From: Firmicutes bacterium HGW-Firmicutes-1
GTDB lineage: Bacteria > Bacillota > Clostridia > Lachnospirales > Vallitaleaceae
Assembly: GCA_002841625.1 (NCBI GenBank)
Contig: PHAG01000014.1
Coordinates: 61,995 to 125,994 of the forward strand
Reading direction: 5' to 3'
Length of the DNA stretch: 64,000 nucleotides
Shown here: piece after piece, positions 57,672-64,000 of the stretch
How positions within the stretch are numbered: the stretch's first letter is position 1
Layout of the letters: the number at the start of each line of letters is the position of its first letter
Translations under genes and position numbers: made by a program
The notes under the pieces: model-generated
What the model was told of the DNA's origin: nothing
Database searches by the model: none
Seen by the model: only the letters and a program-made list of their open reading frames with translations

Positions 57672-58575
57672 CTACCTCTTTTTCAACAATCGAGTACTTT
57701 TTAAGAATTTTAATTGGTTCATAGGAAAGCTTCGATTTACGTAAACCTTCAATTCCTAAGTCTTCTTCTCTATTCACTATTTCGACATTTGGAAACTCAT
57801 TTATTAAAAATAATTGGTTAATTAAAGGGTACATCCCTCTGATCTCATCATTCGCCTTTTCTACGTGTATAACTGCTTCCTTACCATTATTTGTTAAGGT
57901 ACCTATACTGATAGCTTCTAATTTACCATCAACAAAAATACCTCCGGCCTTAACATCTAACTGTTCTAAATTAGTTATGATTCTGCAGATTGCTGACAGC
58001 TCCTCATCTAAGGAATCTGATATTTCATCTTTGTGAATTTTCCAGTTTCTCAGATACTTACAAACATCACTTTTGTCTTCCTTTACTAGCTTCCTGTAAA
58101 GATACCTACCTTCATACTCGGAATAAAAAGCATTTAAATGATTTCTCTTTTTTCCATACTTTTTACCGACTAATGTCCGTAACTTCTCTCCATCATATAA
58201 GTAATCAAAATAATCACGATTAGCTATAATATCATACTTGTCACCATAATTCTTTTTAACAAAGTCCTTAAAAAGTTTATCAGTAACGTACATACGGAAT
58301 TTTATACCCTCTTGTTGAAAATATGCTAAGACGTCTTCAAAGGCTTCTTTGAAATATTCTTCCTTACAGAGAGGCATAAGTGTTATAAACTTTCCCTCAA
58401 TTACTTCACTTAAGATCAGATAATTATCTGTAACTGCATATTGTGTTTGATTATATTTAGCCCATAAAAACATAACGTTAAAATTATATTCACAGCTAAG
58501 AATTTCTCTCGCTTTAAAATAGGGCTCTAATTTTTCTTTCACATCTATTGTTAATTCTTTAAACTCTAATGCCAT
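57628..58575 (-). CDS. DUF2156 (LPG-synthase C-terminal-like) protein
   Basis: This 315-residue protein has a double GNAT-like fold of the DUF2156 type, related to the soluble domain of phosphatidylglycerol lysyltransferases. It has YGKKRNHLNAFYSEYEGRY in the middle and IHVEKANDEIRGMYPLINQLFL near the end. It lacks membrane segments, so it is not a full MprF. The ATG at 58575 lies 5 bases after ispF with AAAAGGG upstream; a longer reading that overlaps ispF is rejected. The function is unknown. Confidence 0.85.
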   Translation of the reverse strand: MALEFKELTIDVKEKLEPYFKAREILSCEYNFNVMFLWAKYNQTQYAVTDNYLILSEVIEGKFITLMPLCKEEYFKEAFEDVLAYFQQEGIKFRMYVTDKLFKDFVKKNYGDKYDIIANRDYFDYLYDGEKLRTLVGKKYGKKRNHLNAFYSEYEGRYLYRKLVKEDKSDVCKYLRNWKIHKDEISDSLDEELSAICRIITNLEQLDVKAGGIFVDGKLEAISIGTLTNNGKEAVIHVEKANDEIRGMYPLINQLFLINEFPNVEIVNREEDLGIEGLRKSKLSYEPIKILKKYSIVEKEVDESNGYSCYNQSRR

Positions 58576-58580
58576 TCCTA

Positions 58581-59054
58581 TTACCCTTTTATCAAGAAAC
58601 AAATTGCTTGTGCACTAATACCTAATCCTTGCCCCGTAAATCCAAGTCCTTCTTCAGTCGTAGCTTTGATGTTAAGCTGGCTGTGACAAATTTTTAATAT
58701 TTGACAAATGTTAGTAGTCATAGCATCTACATATGGTGCCATTTTGGGTTTTTGTGCAATGATCGTTGCATCTATGTTTCCTATTTGATACCCTTCTTTT
58801 TCAATAATTTCATTCACATATTCTAGTAACTTTAAGCTTGAAATACCTTTATATTTATCATCAGAATCTGGGAAATGTTTTCCAATATCTCCAAGTGCCA
58901 TGGCACCAATCAGTGCATCCATAATAGCATGAACCAATACATCCGCGTCAGAGTGTCCAAGTAATCCCTTATCAAACGGAATACATACTCCACCTAATAT
59001 TAATTCTCTATTCTCAACTAACTTATGAACGTCATAACCTATGCCAACCCTCAT
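58581..59054 (-). CDS. ispF: 2-C-methyl-D-erythritol 2,4-cyclodiphosphate synthase
   Basis: IspF makes the cyclodiphosphate of the MEP isoprenoid pathway. The 157-residue length is standard. GYDVHKL supplies zinc ligands, [20 protein letters not shown] the rest, and [19 protein letters not shown] the cytidine-binding end. The ATG at 59054 matches the family start and follows AAAGGTAGG. It heads an operon with the DUF2156, GNAT and gltX genes. Confidence 0.97.
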   Translation of the reverse strand: MRVGIGYDVHKLVENRELILGGVCIPFDKGLLGHSDADVLVHAIMDALIGAMALGDIGKHFPDSDDKYKGISSLKLLEYVNEIIEKEGYQIGNIDATIIAQKPKMAPYVDAMTTNICQILKICHSQLNIKATTEEGLGFTGQGLGISAQAICFLIKG

Positions 59055-59086
59055 TTCTTGAATCCTACCTTTTTTGAATTGTAACT

Positions 59087-59114
59087 ATTATACCATATCC
59101 TACTGATTTTGCAA
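59087..59114 (-). promoter_or_regulatory. Promoter of the ispF-gltX operon
   Basis: TTGCAA (59109-59114), 16 bases, TATAAT (59087-59092), with TGG before the -10 box as an extended element. Confidence 0.65.
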
Positions 59115-59188
59115 AATACAAATCAAATCTACAAATATACTTATTAGTTTAGTTAGGTTTTCATGCCCAAATTCAAAATTAAACAGAG

Positions 59189-59214
59189 AAAAATAGACCC
59201 ATTAATATGGGCCT
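59189..59214 (-). terminator. Terminator of the germination operon
   Basis: AGGCCCAT, loop ATTA, ATGGGTCT then ATTTTTC, overlapping the end of gerB. Confidence 0.8.
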
Positions 59215-60307
59215 AATCAATTAATTTTTTTCTTTTTATTTTTATTTTGACTTCTGCCGTAATCCATAGCATACATGGAAATATTATTTCAAAAGGAAAA
59301 ACGTAATAAGGCCATATTTCTCTACCAAACTCAAAGTAATGCATTATGCTATCAAATTCATAGAAACATATATTCAAAATCAATAATGTAATTGGCATAA
59401 CAATAAATTTATAATCTGCAAAATCAAATAATTTAGTAATCCCTATACAAGTAGCTAATAAAAATGCACTCACTTCAACATAAATACCAATCATAAAAAC
59501 TATAACTGCTAAAATGTCTAATCTTTGCAGAAAATTGCCAATTCTGATTCTTGAAACAGTGACATATGTTGGAAAGTAATGACCTATATCTTCTCCCAAT
59601 ACCAGTGTGCTTTTAAAAGAAGACATGAACACTATAACCCCCCCAATTAAAATGCCTGAAAAATAAATTTTATACGGAGAATTTTTATCCTTTGAAAAAG
59701 CAAAAACAGAAGCCAATCCAACTATATATGCAAAGGGAAACGTAATTGTCAGAAATGTTCCTTTTGCTACCGGCCCTATTCCATCATATAGTATTGGTAA
59801 AATGTTTGTGATCTCCATTTTCGGAATCAAAAGTAAAAACACTAATATTTCAATAACAATGGGTATAATAATAAAAAATTCTGCCCACCTTCCCAGCACT
59901 TCTAAACCTTGTTTAACACAATAAGTACATGTTAAAGCAAAAACAATTACTATAATAATAAATGGCGTTTCAGGAAACAAAACTGTACTAACAAAAAATC
60001 CTATATCTTCTAGAATCAATACAACTGTATGAAAAAAAAACCATGTATATAAAGCAATCAGTGCTTTCCCTAAATATTTTCCAAGACAAATTTCCATAAT
60101 ATCTAATAAATTTTTATTTGGGAAAAGGACATGTAGTCGAGCAAATATTAATACTAGTGGTATCGTGAATACTATCGCTAAAATAATAGCAATCCACAAG
60201 TCTTTTTTAGCCTCAAATCCTTCAATAAATATTGATGACTCCCCTATAATAAATAGTATGAGTAAAGAAATAGCCTGTTTATTTGATATTACAACTTGAT
60301 TTTTCAT
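59213..60307 (-). CDS. gerAB: Spore germination permease, GerAB family
   Basis: This 364-residue inner-membrane protein has ten hydrophobic helices of the amino-acid/polyamine transporter fold, as in GerAB. It begins with QVVISNKQAISLLILFIIGE. B subunits of germinant receptors bind the nutrient germinant. It is the last gene of the operon, 7 bases after the D-like gene. The symbol is used for the family; the germinant is unknown. Confidence 0.94.
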   Translation of the reverse strand: MKNQVVISNKQAISLLILFIIGESSIFIEGFEAKKDLWIAIILAIVFTIPLVLIFARLHVLFPNKNLLDIMEICLGKYLGKALIALYTWFFFHTVVLILEDIGFFVSTVLFPETPFIIIVIVFALTCTYCVKQGLEVLGRWAEFFIIIPIVIEILVFLLLIPKMEITNILPILYDGIGPVAKGTFLTITFPFAYIVGLASVFAFSKDKNSPYKIYFSGILIGGVIVFMSSFKSTLVLGEDIGHYFPTYVTVSRIRIGNFLQRLDILAVIVFMIGIYVEVSAFLLATCIGITKLFDFADYKFIVMPITLLILNICFYEFDSIMHYFEFGREIWPYYVFPFEIIFPCMLWITAEVKIKIKRKKLID

Positions 60308-60314
60308 AGTTACC

Positions 60315-60521
60315 TCATTTAACTAATGGTGATAATACCTTTTCAATAAAACTAGCTGGTTTAGGAAGATTTACACCCATTACTAAAAGTATAGATATAA
60401 TGAATGAAATACCTATGATGATGACATACATCCACAATTCTTTTATCTTCTTATCTTTATACAATGGAATTATTTCAATTAAACCAATTACTAAATATAC
60501 AAATATAATTATTAATACCAT
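60315..60521 (-). CDS. Small two-helix protein of the germination operon (D-subunit-like)
   Basis: This 68-residue protein has two hydrophobic helices (about 2-19 and 30-50) and a short cytoplasmic or exposed tail. Its ribosome binding site lies within the end of the gerC gene. Small two-helix D subunits next to germinant receptor genes in Bacillus modulate receptor activity, and this gene matches in size, topology and place. Homology is inferred from these features, not shown. Confidence 0.75.
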   Translation of the reverse strand: MVLIIIFVYLVIGLIEIIPLYKDKKIKELWMYVIIIGISFIISILLVMGVNLPKPASFIEKVLSPLVK

Positions 60522-60524
60522 AAA

Positions 60525-61682
60525 TCAATCTCCTACTTTTATTGTTTCAAATGAAAGTGCGGATCGTGTTATATTAATTTCCACATTTGGAATAACTTCA
60601 ATAATTTGATACATTTCATCCCAATTCGATTCAATTTCTTTCCAGTATTTCGGCATTCTTCTCTGTATAGCACTACCAAAATCAAATATATCGGTCGAAT
60701 CATTTACTTGCGTTTTTTTCACTAAATCTATTATTTGATTTTCAATAATTTCTCCCATATGCTTTGCTACTTTTTCTCGCTTATCCTTCTCAATGTAATT
60801 CTCTCTTCCATCTATTTCTCCAATTCCAACATCTAATTTTATATCAATATAAAAGTAGATTTTGTTCTCTTGAATCACTGGTTTCAATTTTGTTTTACTG
60901 TTAAATATTTCTAAAGTAATATTAACTTTACCACCATTAGGGGGTTTTTCGCTTAATATTAGTAAACCGCCTTTAAGCTGATTTCTTATTAATAAAGTAA
61001 TCTTAGATTCATTCTCATTAAGGATATAAACCAATTTATCGTCTTTTAAAACTCCTGTTCCACTTACTTCGATAAACATTTCCTCATTACTTCCCATCGT
61101 TGTAACTGTTGGAATTAGACTTGAAGCTGTTTTGACTTTCAACGTTCGAATAAGTTCCGAAAAATCTCCAGACGCAAATTTTGATACATGCTTATCTGAT
61201 CTAAGGGTTTCATCTAGGTGAAAGGCGATGATTTCGTTAGATTCAATGGATGCAGCCAGTATATCCTTTGCTGTTCTTGACCTTGAAATTACAATCCAAA
61301 GATCAGAACGCGTTTCAGCATCACGTTCAGTAAAGTCTATGACCGAAATAATACCTTCCCTAGCAATGTCTTCACTAACTATAAGGATTTTACAATGCCC
61401 CCAAAAAACTTTTTCCCCTATCTTCATAATGGCATTTCTAATCGCATCAAAAACAGTTTCACCTTCAGCTTCAACAAGCATTGAAGTTATCGCACCTTTT
61501 TCACCACCTGATTGTAAATCAATGATTTCTATTGTAGCAATAATAAGATTTGTTTTTTCATCTCTATCTATTGCTAAACCGGCTGCAATGGCAACCATTT
61601 CAATATCCTTATGATTCCAACAGCTTGAAAGCATCATTATGTTAATAAGCAATAGGGATATAGAAATTACTCTTAATCTCAT
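60525..61682 (-). CDS. gerAC: Spore germination lipoprotein, Ger(x)C family
   Basis: This 385-residue lipoprotein has a signal peptide and lipobox MMLSSCWN with the Cys near residue 22. The Ger(x)C domains follow, with KDIEMVAIAAGLAIDRDEK and a C-terminal GRENYIEKDKREKVAKHMGEIIENQI. The ATG at 61682 follows AAAAGGAG and lies 4 bases after gerA; a longer reading that overlaps gerA is rejected. It should sit on the outer face of the spore inner membrane in the receptor complex. Confidence 0.94.
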   Translation of the reverse strand: MRLRVISISLLLINIMMLSSCWNHKDIEMVAIAAGLAIDRDEKTNLIIATIEIIDLQSGGEKGAITSMLVEAEGETVFDAIRNAIMKIGEKVFWGHCKILIVSEDIAREGIISVIDFTERDAETRSDLWIVISRSRTAKDILAASIESNEIIAFHLDETLRSDKHVSKFASGDFSELIRTLKVKTASSLIPTVTTMGSNEEMFIEVSGTGVLKDDKLVYILNENESKITLLIRNQLKGGLLILSEKPPNGGKVNITLEIFNSKTKLKPVIQENKIYFYIDIKLDVGIGEIDGRENYIEKDKREKVAKHMGEIIENQIIDLVKKTQVNDSTDIFDFGSAIQRRMPKYWKEIESNWDEMYQIIEVIPNVEINITRSALSFETIKVGD

Positions 61683-61686
61683 CTTT

Positions 61687-63213
61687 TCATCTCCTTTTAG
61701 GAGTTCTCGAACCAATTCTAGGGTTAGAATTTGTAGAGAATTTAGGCCTATAATGCATTAACCAACGAGGTGCCCTAACTATTGTATCGCTTAAATTATT
61801 AGTATCAATAATATTTGTACTCATCATATAAGGTACACCAAAGGATCTAATTGACATTAGATATACAACAGTAACCATAATACATAACATGTAACCATAT
61901 AATCCTAGTATGGATGCAGCAATTAATAATACGAATCTAATAACAATAATAGCCCCCTTCATTTTAGGTATTAAAAAAGAAGTAATACCAGTTATTGCCA
62001 TAATAATGATCATAGGAGCACTAATAATCTTTGCCATAACAGCTGCTTCCCCTAAAACTAAGGCCCCTACAATACTAACTGCTTGGCCTACCGCTTGAGG
62101 TAATCTTACACCTGCCTCTATCATAATCTCAAAAAAAATCAACATTAAAATTGTTTCTACTATTGTTGGAAACGGAACATCAGATCTTGCAGCAGCAAAG
62201 CTTAATAAAAGTGCTGTTGGTATCGTTTCTTTATGAAAAGCTACAACTGCCACATACATGGCAGGTAAACTAGTTGACGCAAATAAAGCTATGATTCTTA
62301 ATACTCTCGCTATTGAAGAAAATATATAGTTGGTATAATAATCCTCGTTAACTTGAAAATATTCCAAAAAAATAAATGGCACCGTTAAAACAGCTGGAGA
62401 TCCATCACAGATTAAAACAATTCTTCCCTCAAGTAGTTTTGCTACAGCAACATCTGGTCTTTCAGTATTACCACTCGTCTTAACGATTGAATAGGGCGAA
62501 TCGCTAATCAACTCTTGTATATACCCTGAATCTAGTATTCCGTCAATTTCTATTTGCTTCAATCGCTTTTCAAATTCTTGAAGGATTTTTTTGCTGGCAA
62601 CACCTTCTATATAACATAAACTCATTTTTGTTTTTGTTAACGTTCCCACCTCTAACGACTTGAATTTTAAATTTGGACTAGGTATTTTTCTTCGTATGAA
62701 GGAAATATTTGTCATTATTGATTCAGTAAAACCCTCTCTAGGTCCTCTAACAACTCTTTCTGTTTCTGGCTCAGTGATTGATCTTTTATCCCAAGCTTTT
62801 GTACTTATTATGAGAGCTTCGTCCGCTTCATCAATAAATAGAATGGTATCTCCACGAAGTAATGCGTCTAGAATATCTTCAACTTTTTTAGATTTCTCTA
62901 CTTCTCTACATTGAATGACTCTATTCATAATGTAATCTATATTCTTTTTTTCACTCGTATCCTGCTCTAACAGATTCTCCATAATTGGCCGAATAATTCT
63001 GCCATTAATCGTGTCATCTGAGGACATAGTTTCTACAAAAACGATACAATATATTGGGTCTGAACTGTTGTCTTTATTAAAATACTTATAGTTCACAGTC
63101 GTATCTTCATATAAAATCCCTTTTAAAATTCTAATATTGTTTTTTAATGAATTTGTTAGACTTCTATGCATGCCTATTTCTATATCATTAAATATTAATG
63201 TCTTTCTTACCAC
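61687..63213 (-). CDS. gerAA: Spore germination protein, GerAA family
   Basis: This 508-residue A subunit has an N-terminal soluble domain (about 1-240) and five or so membrane helices in the C-terminal half. The family motifs PEPETERVVRGPREGFTE-like (RGPREGFTESI), GRIVLICDGSPAVLTVPFIF and AARSDVPFPTIVE are clear. The start is taken as GTG at 63213 with GAGG 8 bases upstream; the GTG at 63222 is too close to that site. It is the first gene of the operon. A subunits form the core of germinant receptors and may act as ion channels. Confidence 0.95.
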   Translation of the reverse strand: MVRKTLIFNDIEIGMHRSLTNSLKNNIRILKGILYEDTTVNYKYFNKDNSSDPIYCIVFVETMSSDDTINGRIIRPIMENLLEQDTSEKKNIDYIMNRVIQCREVEKSKKVEDILDALLRGDTILFIDEADEALIISTKAWDKRSITEPETERVVRGPREGFTESIMTNISFIRRKIPSPNLKFKSLEVGTLTKTKMSLCYIEGVASKKILQEFEKRLKQIEIDGILDSGYIQELISDSPYSIVKTSGNTERPDVAVAKLLEGRIVLICDGSPAVLTVPFIFLEYFQVNEDYYTNYIFSSIARVLRIIALFASTSLPAMYVAVVAFHKETIPTALLLSFAAARSDVPFPTIVETILMLIFFEIMIEAGVRLPQAVGQAVSIVGALVLGEAAVMAKIISAPMIIIMAITGITSFLIPKMKGAIIVIRFVLLIAASILGLYGYMLCIMVTVVYLMSIRSFGVPYMMSTNIIDTNNLSDTIVRAPRWLMHYRPKFSTNSNPRIGSRTPKRR

Positions 63214-63251
63214 ACCTGTCACCTCATCACAAAAAATCCCTTAATATCAAC

Positions 63252-63281
63252 ATTATTTGCAGTATTTAAATATTGTATTCA
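63252..63281 (-). promoter_or_regulatory. Possible sigma-G-like promoter of the germination operon
   Basis: TGAATA (63276-63281), 16 bases, CAAATAAT (63252-63259). It resembles forespore promoters, but the match is partial. Confidence 0.35.
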
Positions 63282-63332
63282 TTAAGTATTCGCCATACAT
63301 CTATACACCGATGCAGTGCTTTATGAAGACGC

Positions 63333-63366
63333 AAAAAAGGATAGACATTTGTCTATCCTTTTTGCA
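63333..63366 (-). terminator. Terminator of the rRNA-tRNA operon
   Basis: AAAGGATAGACA and TGTCTATCCTTT form a 12-bp stem with a 2-base nominal loop, then a T-run, right after tRNA-Met. Confidence 0.9.
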
Positions 63367-63375
63367 TTTTCTTAG

Positions 63376-63449
63376 TAGCGGAGAAGGGATTTGAACCCCC
63401 GACACCACGGGTATGAACCGTGTGCTCTAGCCAACTGAGCTACTCCGCC
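63376..63449 (-). tRNA. tRNA-Met (anticodon CAT, elongator type)
   Basis: Acceptor GGCGGAG/CTCCGCT, anticodon stem CACGG/CCGTG with loop TTCATAC. The first base pair and the lack of three G-C pairs in the anticodon stem indicate the elongator type. CCA is not encoded. Confidence 0.93.
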
Positions 63450-63509
63450 ATATTTAATTTTTGTAGAGTAAGCTTCCTTACATATAATGTGTAAGATACT
63501 CTATAAAAG

Positions 63510-63582
63510 TGGGCGCAACAGGGCTCGAACCTGTGACCCCCTGCTTGTAAGGCAGGTGCTCTCCCAGCTGAGCTATGCGCCC
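63510..63582 (-). tRNA. tRNA-Val (anticodon TAC)
   Basis: Acceptor GGGCGCA/TGCGCCC, anticodon loop CTTACAA, T arm ACAGG-TTCGAGC-CCTGT. CCA is not encoded. Confidence 0.95.
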
Positions 63583-63653
63583 TCTTACGAGTGGTTTAAT
63601 CACTTATATATTACAACTATTCATTTTTAAATTCAAGATAAAATTATGATTAA

Positions 63654-63727
63654 CGACCCAGAAGGGACTCGAACCCTCGACCTCAAGCGTGACAGGCTTG
63701 CGTTCTAACCAACTGAACCACTGGGCC
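63654..63727 (-). tRNA. tRNA-Asp (anticodon GTC)
   Basis: Acceptor GGCCCAG/CTGGGTC, anticodon loop CTGTCAC, T arm GAGGG-TTCGAGT-CCCTT. The discriminator is G. CCA is not encoded. Confidence 0.95.
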
Positions 63728-63738
63728 TTACTAACTAA

Positions 63739-63811
63739 CAGGGGCAGTAGGACTTGAACCCACGACATCCGGTTTTGGAGACCGACGTTCTACCAACTGA
63801 ACTATACCCCT
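63739..63811 (-). tRNA. tRNA-Trp (anticodon CCA)
   Basis: Acceptor AGGGGTA/TGCCCCT, anticodon loop CTCCAAA, discriminator G. The 3' CCA is not encoded. It is the first tRNA after the 23S gene. Confidence 0.95.
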
Positions 63812-63959
63812 AAAAACTCATCATAATTTATCTTAAGTGAATGAGAATTAATCTTAGAAGTTTAAAAAGCTATTTATTGTACTTATGTACAAACCAAATT
63901 TACACTTATATATTTTAACCCTTACCTATTCAAATAACAAACAATGTTAGTGAATCATC

Positions 63960-64000
63960 TTGGTCAAGCCCTCGACCTATTAGTACTAATCAGCTGAACA
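63960..64000 (-). rRNA. 23S rRNA, 3' end only
   Basis: On the minus strand the last bases read CAGCTGATTAGTACTAATAG and then GTCGAGGGCTTGACCA, the conserved 3' end of 23S rRNA. The rest lies beyond the window. No 5S gene occurs in the 149 bases before tRNA-Trp. Confidence 0.93.

Overview
The window reads as chromosome of a low-GC, endospore-forming member of the Clostridia. Support comes from a gerA-type germination operon, the sporulation sigma factor gene sigH, AT-rich intergenic DNA, strong AGGAGG-type ribosome binding sites with several TTG and GTG starts, CIRCE-controlled groESL, a T-box leader, and rubredoxin. No phage, insertion sequence or CRISPR array was seen. Most genes lie on the minus strand, running away from an rRNA operon whose 23S 3' end is at the right edge. 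The genus cannot be fixed from this sequence alone.

Layout from the left: (1) 0-3.8 kb, a two-component system (kinase cut by the window edge) behind a DUF4342 protein, and an AEC permease. (2) 3.9-10.4 kb, a long minus-strand run of exporter genes: a MacB-like ATPase, a Yip1-family membrane protein, an HlyD-type adaptor and an FtsX-type permease, followed by a second ATPase-permease pair. (3) 10.7-12.3 kb, a plus-strand DUF2089/SHOCT/YvlD-like envelope operon. (4) 12.4-20.9 kb, chemoreceptor, DAHP synthase, rubredoxin, DUF554, DUF3810, an RluA-family pseudouridine synthase, guaB and an HD-GYP protein. (5) 21-27.2 kb, groESL, an 8-oxoguanine-glycosylase-like protein, DUF2225, glnS and a small zinc-ribbon protein. 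(6) 27.2-34.6 kb, a TetR-controlled ABC/adaptor exporter and an ABC-F gene with an upstream leader peptide and attenuator. (7) 34.8-41.7 kb, tRNA-Thr and the cysE-cysS-mrnC-flippase-rlmB-yacP-sigH operon under a cysteine T-box. (8) 41.7-54.8 kb, an unknown membrane protein, a lipoprotein, cobalamin-dependent metH, an FAD/[2Fe-2S] oxidoreductase, azlCD, an aminotransferase, a MocR regulator and an SLH-bearing glycoside-hydrolase-like protein. (9) 55-63.2 kb, ispF-DUF2156-GNAT-gltX and a gerA-gerC-D-gerB operon. (10) 63.3-64 kb, four tRNA genes and the 23S end.

The block that is ispF-gltX-cysE-cysS-mrnC-rlmB-yacP-sigH in Bacillus subtilis is split here into two loci about 14 kb apart, with a SpoVB/MurJ-like flippase gene added between mrnC and rlmB.

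The least expected signals are non-coding. An imperfect-palindrome (REP-like) repeat family recurs in at least three intergenic places, including an 82-bp tandem array that supplies the end of metH. The ABC-F gene has a 43-codon leader ORF followed by a strong intrinsic terminator. A region between azlD and the FAD oxidoreductase can form mutually exclusive hairpins. Direct repeats sit at the mocR and DUF2089 promoters. None of the five tRNA genes encodes its CCA end, and no 5S gene follows the 23S gene.
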